Positions 25,072-32,854 of a stretch of 64,000 nucleotides of DNA are shown one piece after another. Numbering within the stretch: the first letter of the stretch is position 1; the number at the start of each line of letters is the position of its first letter. Position numbers and translations under genes: made by a program. The DNA lies in contig NZ_KB455575.1 in NCBI RefSeq assembly GCF_000341735.1, positions 252,582 through 316,581 of the forward strand. The letters run 5' to 3'. This DNA is from Methylotuvimicrobium buryatense 5G. Its GTDB lineage: Bacteria > Pseudomonadota > Gammaproteobacteria > Methylococcales > Methylomonadaceae. Below the pieces are notes generated by a model, which saw nothing but the letters and a program-made list of their open reading frames with translations, was not told where the DNA came from and did no database searches.

Positions 25072-26844
25072 ATGGACTGGCAAGGTTGGCTTACTATCTT
25101 TTTGACGCTTGGGGTCTTAACTACCCTGGTTTTTTCACGCCTAACCCCAGATATCGTATTGATGGCCGCGCTGACCGTATTGAGCGTTTGCGGGGTTCTC
25201 GATGCCAAACAAGCGTTGTCAGGATTCAGTAACGAAGGGTTGATCACCGTTGCCGCCATGTTTATTATTGCTGCAGGCATAAGAGCATCCGGCGGAGTCG
25301 AATTGATTGTCAATCTCATGTTGGGTAATCCTAAAAGCCTTCGTAACGCCTTATTTCGTTTGGTGTTGCCTATCATTCCGCTGAGTGCTTTTCTCAATAA
25401 CACGCCGGTTGTTGCAACAATGATTCCAGCAGTGACTCGCTGGTCCAAACGTATCGGAGTCAGTCCGTCAAAGCTCATGATTCCATTGAGCTACGCTGCC
25501 ATATTAGGCGGCACGCTAACGCTAATCGGGACCAGTACGAATTTGGTTATCAATGGTCAATACCAAGTCTTGACCGGCAAAAGCGGCTTCGGATTGTTCG
25601 ATATCACTCTGATCGGACTGCCGGTAGCTTTAGTCGGCATTCTGTTTATCGTGTTCGTGTTGCCGCTATTATTGCCGCAGCGGCAAAGCGCTTCCGAGCA
25701 ATTCGCGGATAGAAAAAAGTTTACTTTCGAAGTGGCCGTGGCGATCAATGGCCCCTTGGAAGGTGTAACCATTGCCGAAGCCGGCTTAAGAAACCTCCAC
25801 AAAATCTATTTAGCCGAAGTCGAACGCAATGGCAGTATCGTGACGGCCGTATCTTCGGAAGAAAAATTGCAAGGCGGCGACCGGCTGGTATTCGTCGGGG
25901 AAACCAGTGCTATTTTCGATATTTTAAGAACCAATGGTTTGGTGCCTTCCGATAATCAACATCCGGTCATCGAAAAAGACGCGCCGGAGCGATGTTTGGT
26001 TGAAGCGGTGGTTTCGCCGCATTGCGATAGCATCGGCACGACGATACGGGATTCCCAATTTAGAGATAGATACGGCGCCGTCGTGCTTGCCGTTGCCCGT
26101 GACGGCGAGCCCATTCAAGGTAATCTTGGGTCGATCGAGTTGCAGGCCGGCGATGTATTGTTACTGGAAGCACGCCCGGCTTTTGTCACACGTCAACGCG
26201 TGCAGCGCGATTTTTTGATGATTAACGACTTGGCGGAAACAAGACCTAATCACAGTCGAGCGAATTTATCCTGGGCCTTATTGCTAGGCGTTATTATTCT
26301 GGCAACGAGCGGCTTAACCAGTATGTTGAATGCCGCTTTGATCGGTGCCGGAGCGATGGTCGCGACCGGTTGCTGCAGCATCAACGAGGCGCGAAGAAGC
26401 CTGGATTTGACCGTAATAGTCACAATCGCGGCGAGTTTTGCTCTGGGTAATGCGTTACAAATCAGCGGCGCCGCCGATTTTATTGCCCGTCATGTGTTGT
26501 CCATTGCCGATGGTAACGCCTGGCTATTGTTGGGTCTGACTTACATTATCGTTTCCATAATGACCGAGGTTATTACCAATAACGCAGCGGCATTGCTGAT
26601 GCTTCCGATCGTTTTGGCGATTACCGGAAATCTGGGCTTGAATCCGGAGCCTTTCGTATTTGCCACAATGATGGCAGCGTCGGCCAGTTTTGCAACGCCG
26701 ATCGGTTATCAGACCAATTTGATGGTTTACGGGCCCGGCGGTTATCATTTCAAGGACTTTTTGAAAGTCGGGGTGCCGATGAATATCATCATTGCAATTA
26801 CCTCGATAGGGCTGATTCCGTTCATTTGGCCGTTGTCGAATTAG
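25072..26844 (+). CDS. SLC13-family permease with central TrkA-C domains
   Basis: The 590-residue integral membrane protein belongs to the DASS/SLC13 group of anion or dicarboxylate/sulfate symporters. An N-terminal half with about five helices contains NNTPVVATMIPAV and LIGTSTNLVINGQ, the signature-like loops of this group. Two cytosolic TrkA-C-like ligand-binding domains follow (about residues 205-375, e.g. GGDRLVFVGET and AGDVLLLEARP). A C-terminal membrane half then contains TNNAAALLMLPI and TPIGYQTNLMVYGPGGY. The substrate cannot be told; sulfate is a fair guess. A GAGGAAAC site precedes the ATG. Confidence 0.88.
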   Translation: MDWQGWLTIFLTLGVLTTLVFSRLTPDIVLMAALTVLSVCGVLDAKQALSGFSNEGLITVAAMFIIAAGIRASGGVELIVNLMLGNPKSLRNALFRLVLPIIPLSAFLNNTPVVATMIPAVTRWSKRIGVSPSKLMIPLSYAAILGGTLTLIGTSTNLVINGQYQVLTGKSGFGLFDITLIGLPVALVGILFIVFVLPLLLPQRQSASEQFADRKKFTFEVAVAINGPLEGVTIAEAGLRNLHKIYLAEVERNGSIVTAVSSEEKLQGGDRLVFVGETSAIFDILRTNGLVPSDNQHPVIEKDAPERCLVEAVVSPHCDSIGTTIRDSQFRDRYGAVVLAVARDGEPIQGNLGSIELQAGDVLLLEARPAFVTRQRVQRDFLMINDLAETRPNHSRANLSWALLLGVIILATSGLTSMLNAALIGAGAMVATGCCSINEARRSLDLTVIVTIAASFALGNALQISGAADFIARHVLSIADGNAWLLLGLTYIIVSIMTEVITNNAAALLMLPIVLAITGNLGLNPEPFVFATMMAASASFATPIGYQTNLMVYGPGGYHFKDFLKVGVPMNIIIAITSIGLIPFIWPLSN

Positions 26845-27620
26845 GAATATCAACAAAATAGCTTCCTCCATAGGTACCGGCTTACTCCCTTTATACTCAA
26901 AAATTAGCTAACTTTAAGAAGGTATGGGGTGTGGCTAACGAGGATGTCAGCAGCAGGGGCAGATTTTTGCTCCTCGGCAATTGCTGAGTTACATGGATGT
27001 AATGAATGCAGAAAATGCAGGAGCATTTTTCTGTCCTGCATTGCCTTACTACACGCCATCCTTGGCGTAATGCAAAATCTGCATTCACACCATCCTTGGC
27101 GCTTAGCTGCCGTCAAGCGCTCATGGATGGGTTCACGGCGGTTCTCGATAGACACATCCCATAGCTTTTATTCTTAGACGGTTTTTCAATCAAAAGGGAG
27201 TAGTACTTATACCCATCGTACTTCAAATTTCGGCATTGACGCATGGAGGTGCCGGGGTGTTCGGTCGATTTTTGCTCCTGCAAAATCGACATTCACGCCA
27301 TCTATGGCGCTCGCAAAGGCTTTGACAGCAGGGATGCTGTCACAGAGCCTACATGGACGTATTCAAGGCGTCCTTTGACGGACACCCCGGCGCCGAAATT
27401 TGACCAGCAAAGGGTATATTCTATGGTGCATTTGCGGCATTATTCGTCCTCTCGGCATGGATTGCCGCTATTCAAGTTATATGGATGTGAAGCTACGCAT
27501 TGCCATCATGGAACTGGATTCCGCCAATCCCTGGCGGAATGACGCGTTTTTCCTTAAGTTGGTGCCTATATCGAACCCTCCGACATTTAAAGAACTTATC
27601 TCATGCTCGGGTCTTAGGGT
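26845..27620. repeat. Repeat cluster: family-D element at 27207-27418 and family-F fragment at 27462-27577
   Basis: No gene is seen in these 776 bases. The 27207-27418 element has TATACCCATCGTACTTCAAAT at its left (first 20 matter) and CCGAAATTTGACCAGC...GGGTATA at its right, plus the GACGTATTCAAGGCGTCC core. It also has an internal GTCGATTTTTGCTCCTGC insertion with its complement. The region 26905-27180 contains further stem-loops of the same style (GCAGGAGCATTTTTCTGTCC and complement). Confidence 0.6.
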
Positions 27621-28274
27621 TCAATTCAACCGGCTTAGTATCAAGACATCTCTGTCGATAAATTCGGTTCGGCACCGGTAACGGTCTGCAAGCCAGAGAA
27701 AAGTCTTGTCGGAAAAGAAACAAACGTGCGTCGGGTCGATTTTATAATGCCATTGCGCGAATGCCTGTCGGTCGATTACGCGCTTGGTCATGATAGCCAG
27801 AATGCCTTTGGGTTTTATCATGGAAAATAGCCGGCTGAATTCAAGGCCCGGTTCGGTAAAGTGTTCCACTACTTCGGTGCAGCTAATGAAATCGTATTGG
27901 TCTTGCAAAACCTCCGGATAATCGGCGTAAATCGGATCGTATAATGCCGTCGGGAATCCTTGTTCGTTTAGCATTAAGCTAAGGGCCGGGCCGGGGCCGC
28001 AGCCGAAATCGAGCCCGCTTGCTCCCGGTAACAAACGAGCGGAAAGCGGAATTGCAAGCCTCGACAAAAATTTCCGATAGCCTGTGTCATGGACATCGTT
28101 TTGATGATAATCGTAAACCGCTTTTTGTTTTTGCAAATCGAGTTGCTGGGCGGGCGGAACAAAGACCAGCGCGCAGGTCGAGCAAAGAAAGTAATCGCGT
28201 TGTTTATCGCTATGAAAATGTTCAATCTTCGATTCTGCGCAGAGCGGACAATATAGAGGATCGGCTGGTTTCAT
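27621..28274 (-). CDS. Class I SAM-dependent methyltransferase with N-terminal zinc ribbon
   Basis: The 217-residue protein opens with a zinc-ribbon-like CPLC...CSTC. It then has a Rossmann methyltransferase fold with the SAM-binding loop LDFGCGPGPALSL (about residues 87-99), an acidic LYDPIYAD, and the motif IV-like ISCTEVVEHF. This is the common Methyltransf_23 arrangement. Its substrate cannot be told from the sequence. The heptamer-like sequence GCAGTAAGCAGTGAATAG lies just upstream of its start. Confidence 0.85.
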   Translation of the reverse strand: MKPADPLYCPLCAESKIEHFHSDKQRDYFLCSTCALVFVPPAQQLDLQKQKAVYDYHQNDVHDTGYRKFLSRLAIPLSARLLPGASGLDFGCGPGPALSLMLNEQGFPTALYDPIYADYPEVLQDQYDFISCTEVVEHFTEPGLEFSRLFSMIKPKGILAIMTKRVIDRQAFAQWHYKIDPTHVCFFSDKTFLWLADRYRCRTEFIDRDVLILSRLN

Positions 28275-28790
28275 TTGACGTTGTATTTGTTAGCGGTGAA
28301 CAGTTAGCAGTAAGCAGTGAATAGTGAATGTTTTCCGGTTGCCCGCATTTAGCTCAAAATAATTTGGAAATTGTTGATGATCATAAGTAATAAAACGCCA
28401 GCCCCGTAGGTACGCTATGCGTCACTGCCATTAAGTTAAGGGAAACCCGTCATTCCGCCATGGACTGGCGGAATCCAGTGCCATGGAGGGCAAGCTTTTA
28501 AGGTACCTTAGAGCTTGAATGCAAAAATTACTTATTTTTTATCACGGCTTAACTTAATGGCAGTGACGCAATGCGTACCCTGCCAATACTAACACAGGCC
28601 CTTATGTTTCGATCCGGGTAGGGAGGTGCTTAAAGGCATGGGGTACGCGCAGAGTACAAATTATGCGTAGCGATAAGTCGTCCTCCGTGGATAACTATGC
28701 CAGGGTTGCCGAAACAAGATCGGTATGTATTTCCACACTGAGGCAGAGGGACCGAAAAAAGGGTATTTTTTACAATCTGCGTTAATTTAC
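28275..28790. repeat. Family-G element (about 28406-28675) split by a MITE-B
   Basis: No gene is seen. A family-G repeat (GTAGGTACGCTATGCGT at the left, CCGGGTAGGGAGGTGCTTAA and GGGTACGCGCAGAGTAC at the right) is interrupted after TATGCGT by the 143-base MITE-B at 28423-28565. Uninterrupted family-G copies lie at 31869-31986 and 35381-35495. Confidence 0.65.
28423..28565. mobile_element. MITE-B copy 1, inserted in a family-G repeat
   Basis: The terminal inverted repeats are CACTGCCATTAAGTTAA at both ends. The interior contains the TCATTCCGCCATGGACTGGC palindrome. The element is flanked by ACGCTATGCGT on the left and ACGCAATGCGT on the right, an 11-base duplication of the family-G target with one difference. 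Other copies lie at 52599-52739 (opposite orientation) and 57650-57783. Confidence 0.82.
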
Positions 28791-28818
28791 TTGACGTGGC
28801 AGTGAAATCCTATATAAT
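28791..28818 (+). promoter_or_regulatory. Sigma-70 promoter of the tRNA-Asp gene
   Basis: TTGACG, a 16-base spacer and TATAAT lie 15 bases before the tRNA, with the GC-rich GCGCTC discriminator typical of stringently controlled stable-RNA promoters. Confidence 0.8.
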
Positions 28819-28832
28819 ACGCGCTCTTCAAC

Positions 28833-28909
28833 GGAGCGGTAGTTCAGTTGGTTAGAATACCGGCCTGTCACGCCGGGGGTCGCGGGTTCGAGTCCCGTCC
28901 GCTCCGCCA
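28833..28909 (+). tRNA. tRNA-Asp (anticodon GTC)
   Basis: The 77 bases fold as a standard cloverleaf. The acceptor GGAGCGG pairs with CCGCTCC, the anticodon loop is CTGTCAC giving anticodon GTC, and the T arm is CGGGTTCGAGTCCCG. CCA is encoded. A strong promoter lies just upstream. Confidence 0.97.
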
Positions 28910-28917
28910 ACAATTCC

Positions 28918-29682
28918 TCAGACAGGGTTATCGCTGTCGATATAACTGCATTTTATTTCGAAATGCAGTTCTGTTTTTCTCATCAATTCCTTGATTCCAA
29001 ATCTCTCGGTTGCATGGTGTCCGCCTGCGAACATATGAATGCCGTGTTCTTGGCTGTCATGCCAGTCATGCTCGCTGATTTCTCCGGTTATATAGGCATC
29101 GAGTCCTTCATTTGCCGCCAACTTCCATTCGCGATTCGCGCCGCCGGTAATGATGCCGATAGAATGAATCGATTGATTTTCATTGGGCGACGCCAGAATA
29201 ACCGGATGGTTCAGCACGGATTCCAATATTTGCCGTAGTTGCGACGCCGGCAGCGGCTTGTCCAAAGTTCCCTTGATGCCGGTCGCACAGCCCTTATAAT
29301 CGCCGAAGGGTTCTTGCAGCATGCAGCCGATTAGTCTGCCTAACACCGCTGCATTACCGACTTCAGGATGGCCGTCCAAAGGCAAATGATAGGCGAACAG
29401 GTTCATATCGTTTCTAACTAAAGGCAATACACGATTGGCAAAAGAACCCGTCAGCGTGCGTGCGCCATGAAAGTCCCAAAATAGGCCGTGATGAACAACT
29501 AAGGCGTTGGCCTGTTGCTCGATGGCTTGGGAAATCGAATCGCGTGTTGCCGACACGGCAAAGGCAATTTTATCGATAGTTTCGGTACCTTCGATCTGTA
29601 AACCATTCGGGCCGTAATCTTTATAAGCATCAGGATTTAGCAGAGTACGATAAAAATCGTTTAATTGTTGACGGCTGATCAT
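28918..29682 (-). CDS. Nif3-like dinuclear metal-centre protein (YbgI family)
   Basis: The 254-residue protein belongs to the Nif3/YbgI family, hexameric rings with a dinuclear metal site. The family's biochemical role is still unclear, and annotation as GTP cyclohydrolase type 2 is by homology only. Visible family features are GPNGLQIEG at the N-terminus, VVHHGLFWDF with metal-binding His residues, YHLPLDGHPEVGNA, and ISEHDWHDSQEHG plus GGHHATERFG near the end. It starts 3 bases after the Nudix stop and forms an operon with it. It converges on the tRNA-Asp gene 8 bases away. Confidence 0.9.
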   Translation of the reverse strand: MISRQQLNDFYRTLLNPDAYKDYGPNGLQIEGTETIDKIAFAVSATRDSISQAIEQQANALVVHHGLFWDFHGARTLTGSFANRVLPLVRNDMNLFAYHLPLDGHPEVGNAAVLGRLIGCMLQEPFGDYKGCATGIKGTLDKPLPASQLRQILESVLNHPVILASPNENQSIHSIGIITGGANREWKLAANEGLDAYITGEISEHDWHDSQEHGIHMFAGGHHATERFGIKELMRKTELHFEIKCSYIDSDNPV

Positions 29683-29685
29683 CGT

Positions 29686-30192
29686 TTAGTCCTTATTCAA
29701 TATTTCATAGCGGCGCCAGAGCGTTTTAAAAGTCTCGGTTAACGTAGGGTCGTCGGCGTTAACCCCAGTGTCGATCTCCTTCGTATCAAACCATCGTCCT
29801 TCTTCGATTTCCTCGGCGGCTAGCGAAAACGGCCCGTTATGTCCGCAACGGTAGACTTGAATAAACTCCATGCCGGTGGCGGGTGTCGCAGATAATTTAA
29901 ATAACGGGCTTAGCCGATCCACTTGAACTCCGAGTTCTTCATTGATTTCCCTTACAGCGCATGCGTCGTAATCTTCGCCGATATCGACGTGCCCGGCAGC
30001 CGAGCTATCCCATAATCCGGGGTTGATATCCTTGGTTAGAGAGCGTTTTTGTAAAAATAATAAATTAGAATCGTTAAAGACTAAAATATGAACAGCTCTA
30101 TGAAGCAGTCGGTCGCGATGGATTATATTCCGAGCTGCGCTGCCGATTACGCGATCGTTTTCGTCTACGATCGATAAGAGTTCTTGATGCAT
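29686..30192 (-). CDS. Nudix hydrolase
   Basis: Nudix enzymes hydrolyse nucleoside diphosphate derivatives. The 168-residue protein carries a perfect Nudix box, GHVDIGED...REINEELGV. It is of the type close to YfcD and isopentenyl-diphosphate isomerases (LLHRAVHILVFN, LLFLQKRSLTKDINPGLWD). The ATG at 30192 was chosen because the only longer in-frame start is a TTG with no ribosome site. It is the first gene of a two-gene operon with the Nif3-like protein. Its substrate is not determinable from sequence. Confidence 0.88.
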   Translation of the reverse strand: MHQELLSIVDENDRVIGSAARNIIHRDRLLHRAVHILVFNDSNLLFLQKRSLTKDINPGLWDSSAAGHVDIGEDYDACAVREINEELGVQVDRLSPLFKLSATPATGMEFIQVYRCGHNGPFSLAAEEIEEGRWFDTKEIDTGVNADDPTLTETFKTLWRRYEILNKD

Positions 30193-30213
30193 GGCGAAAA
30201 TGGATTTTGGCAA

Positions 30214-30758
30214 AGGCCCGTATAAAGCCTTTTCGAAGACAATAAGTCAACAGAAAAACAGTAAGTATACAGTCCCCCTCTTTGAAAAAGAGGGGTTAAG
30301 GGGGATTATACCTATCGCACTTCAAATTTCGGCATTAGCGTATGGAGGCGTCGGGGTGTTCGCAAAGGCTTTGGCGGCATGGATGCTGTCATAGAGCTTA
30401 CATGGACGTATTCACGGCGTCCTTTGACGGGCAAAAGGGTATATGTAAATAAATCCCCCTCAATCCCCTCTTTTTCAAAGGGGAAGGCCGACAATTACGC
30501 CTGAATTGCGGTAATTTGCCAACGGCCGCTGAAAACTTACGAAAAACACGTATGCTAGAAGGGAAATAGGGAGAAATGGGATGAATCAGAAGACGTACGA
30601 AGCAGATTGAAACAAGCGCAATGGCTTAGTTTTTATCGCGAAGGGTTGGAAAATATAGAACTGAACCTCCCGGCCAATGACGATGCAAAAAACCGGGTGG
30701 TCCAACTATCTCCGGTTAAGAGTCTATCAGGACTAATCTTATTTGAAATAGCAAAAAA
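30214..30758. repeat. Gene-free region with a short family-D element at 30306-30444
   Basis: A family-D copy with TATACC...CAAATTTCGGCATTAGCG and GACGTATTCACGGCGTCC sits inside a split inverted repeat, CCCCCTCTTTGAAAAAGAGG on one side and CCCTCTTTTTCAAAGGGG on the other. This is another dispersed palindrome split by insertion. The remaining 30520-30758 shows no convincing gene. Confidence 0.55.
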
Positions 30759-30789
30759 AGTTTATAAACTATAAACCATAAGTTTATAG
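30759..30789. promoter_or_regulatory. Overlapping palindromes upstream of the LysR-type gene (putative operator)
   Basis: AGTTTATAAACT is a perfect 12-base palindrome at 30759-30770. It overlaps CTATAAAC-CATAA-GTTTATAG at 30769-30789. Both share the AGTTTATA half-site and end 10 bases before the lysR start, fitting autoregulation by the LysR protein. Confidence 0.5.
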
Positions 30790-30799
30790 TGGCGGCAAT

Positions 30800-31732
30800 A
30801 TGGATAAATTGAATAATATAAAAGTGTTTTGCAGAATTGTCGAATTGGGTACATTTGCAGCCGTTGCTCGCGAAATGAAAGTATCGGCAATGATGGTGAG
30901 CAAGTACATGGCGCAGCTCGAGGAGTCGCTCGGTGTAGCTTTGTTGAATAGAACGACCCGCAAGATTAGTTTAACCGAAGCCGGTGAGAGTTATTACGCG
31001 AGAAGCAAGCCTTTACTAGACGAATTCGCCGAGCTGGATGAAGATATGGCTGAATTGGGGCAAAATGTTAAAGGTGTCTTAAAAATTACCGCACCGATCG
31101 ATTTCGGCGGAATTTATATGGTACCGGCGATCGATGCCTATCAAAGCGAACACCCGAATGTTAAAGTCATGATGTCGTTGCAAAACACGCATATTAATTT
31201 GAGCGAGGGTATTTATGATTTGTCGATATTGGTTTCCAACTCACTCGATCTAGGTGTTGTGGCCAGAAAGATTGCGGAAACTCGATTATGTACTTTCGCT
31301 TCGCCAGGCTATATAGCCAAATACGGCGAGCCGAGACGCATTGAAGACTTGAGTCGTCATCATTGCTTGCATTATATCGACACGCCTCATGAGGATTATT
31401 GGGTTTTTAATGTCGATGGCGAGGAAAAAAAATTACGCACCACTTGGCACTTCGCATCGAATAACGGCAGGGCATTGTGCCAGGCCGCGTCATTGGGTAT
31501 GGGTATTACCCAGGCGCCCGAAATTTCGGTTGCCAATTACTTGGAGCAGGGTAAGTTAATAGAAATATTAAAAGATTACCGGATACCCTCGCTGTCTATT
31601 TATGCCACTTATATGCAAAGAAGATTTATTCCGGCGAAGATCACTACATTTGTGAATTTTTTGACTCGATATTTTGATTGGCAAATGAATGCAGGAGCGG
31701 TTAGGGCAAAAAAACGGGAGGCTGATGCGTAA
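30800..31732 (+). CDS. LysR-family transcriptional regulator
   Basis: The 310-residue protein has the N-terminal winged helix (IKVFCRIVELGTFAAVAREM, then KVSAMMVSKYMAQLEESLGV and LNRTTRKISLTEAG). A periplasmic-binding-like effector domain follows from about residue 90. It resembles the DsdC/AaeR-like group found in many Gram-negatives. No divergent partner gene is adjacent, so the target cannot be predicted. Repeated AGTTTATA half-sites lie directly upstream. Confidence 0.9.
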   Translation: MDKLNNIKVFCRIVELGTFAAVAREMKVSAMMVSKYMAQLEESLGVALLNRTTRKISLTEAGESYYARSKPLLDEFAELDEDMAELGQNVKGVLKITAPIDFGGIYMVPAIDAYQSEHPNVKVMMSLQNTHINLSEGIYDLSILVSNSLDLGVVARKIAETRLCTFASPGYIAKYGEPRRIEDLSRHHCLHYIDTPHEDYWVFNVDGEEKKLRTTWHFASNNGRALCQAASLGMGITQAPEISVANYLEQGKLIEILKDYRIPSLSIYATYMQRRFIPAKITTFVNFLTRYFDWQMNAGAVRAKKREADA

Positions 31733-32055
31733 GAATATCCCTGCTCGGGAATACATACGTTTGCGGAAGTTATTATGTAATGGTGCGCTCAAGCATGCCA
31801 TGCATGGCACTGGATTCCGCCAGTTCATGGCGGAATGACGGGGCTTCTGGTTCCCGCAATGGAGTTCCGTAGGGTACGCTGTGCGTACCATGGTAGCCCC
31901 ACCAATGCTAAACCAAGTCCTTACGGTTTGTACCGGGTAAGGTTCGGTGCTTAACGGCATGGAGGTACGCGTAGCGCACCCTACAATTTATGTTAACGAC
32001 GAGCACTCTGTGTGGGAATGATCGGGATTCTATAATTTTTAAATCAGAGTCATTT
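31733..32055. repeat. Family-G repeat at 31869-31986 and a GGATTCCGCCA palindrome
   Basis: No gene is seen. A short palindrome at 31807-31842 has the GGATTCCGCCAGTTCATGGC-type sequence. The family-G element runs from GTAGGGTACGCTGTGCGTAC to GGTACGCGTAGCGCACCCTAC (last 20 matter), with inverted ends GTAGGGTACGC. Confidence 0.65.
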
Positions 32056-32646
32056 ATGGCAAGACGATATGAACACAGCCAGGAAGAGATCAAAGCAATG
32101 GTTTTGCAAGCTGCGAATAAAATTATTGTCGAACAGGGCGGGGCGGCTTTAAATGTTCGTAATATCGCGAAGAACATCGGCTATACCGTCGGTAGTATCT
32201 ATATGGTTTTTGAAAACATGGCCGATTTGGTTCTTCATGTCAATGCGGAAACCTTGGACGAGATTGCCGGTGCGCTGAATAAAGTCGAGACGGGGTCGAC
32301 GTCTCGAGATTTGGAGGAAATAGCCAAAGCTTATTTGAAATTTGCCAGTTTAAACTTTAATCGATGGTCGATGTTATTCGGCAACCGATTTGTCGAGAGC
32401 GGGCACTTTCCGGATTGGTATCGGGCAAAAATGAATCGACTGGAAGAAATTATTACAACGCAAATAGCTCGGCTGCATCCGGAAAATAACCCGCAACAAA
32501 ACCAGCGCATCGGAAATGCATTGTGGGGAGGCATCCACGGCGTTTGTTTGTTGTCGATTAACGGCATGCCGAATAAGGAATCTTTACAAGAAGCAGAGGA
32601 AACATTGCGGGTTCTGGTTCGGGCTTTTGTTGGTGAGGAACGGTGA
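32056..32646 (+). CDS. TetR/AcrR-family transcriptional regulator
   Basis: The 196-residue protein has the N-terminal TetR helix-turn-helix (VRNIAKNIGYTVGSIYMVFE). The C-terminal ligand-binding region contains a WHG/TetR_C-like pattern (FGNRFVESG). The ATG at 32056 was chosen because an upstream in-frame ATG at 31990 lies inside a family-G repeat and adds non-conserved residues. It is 200 bases from the convergent Aas-like gene, and the interval is filled with heptamer repeats. Confidence 0.85.
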   Translation: MARRYEHSQEEIKAMVLQAANKIIVEQGGAALNVRNIAKNIGYTVGSIYMVFENMADLVLHVNAETLDEIAGALNKVETGSTSRDLEEIAKAYLKFASLNFNRWSMLFGNRFVESGHFPDWYRAKMNRLEEIITTQIARLHPENNPQQNQRIGNALWGGIHGVCLLSINGMPNKESLQEAEETLRVLVRAFVGEER

Positions 32647-32660
32647 GTAGTGAACGTTAA

Positions 32661-32854
32661 GCAGAAAGCGGAAAGCAGAAAGCAGAAAGCAGAAATTAGT
32701 ACTTGACAAGCGTATAAAATGCCTCACAATTCCGCTAACCGCTAACCGCTAACCGCTAACCGCTAACCGCTAACCGCTAACCGCTAACCGCTAACCGCTA
32801 ACCGCTAACCGCTAACCGCTAACCGCTAACCGCTAACCGCTAACCGCTAACCGC
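32661..32854. repeat. Heptameric tandem repeats GCAGAAA and CCGCTAA
   Basis: About five copies of GCAGAAA (one GCGGAAA) run 32661-32695, then about 17 copies of CCGCTAA run 32732-32854. Both have a 7-base period. The second array overruns the end of the convergent Aas-like gene: that gene's stop codon (32847-32849 on the complement) is inside the array. Two further heptamer arrays lie at 53133-53275. Confidence 0.95.

Noticed and set aside
30580-30758. Possible short gene before lysR
   Set aside because: No frame combines a start, a ribosome site and recognisable sequence; left as non-coding.
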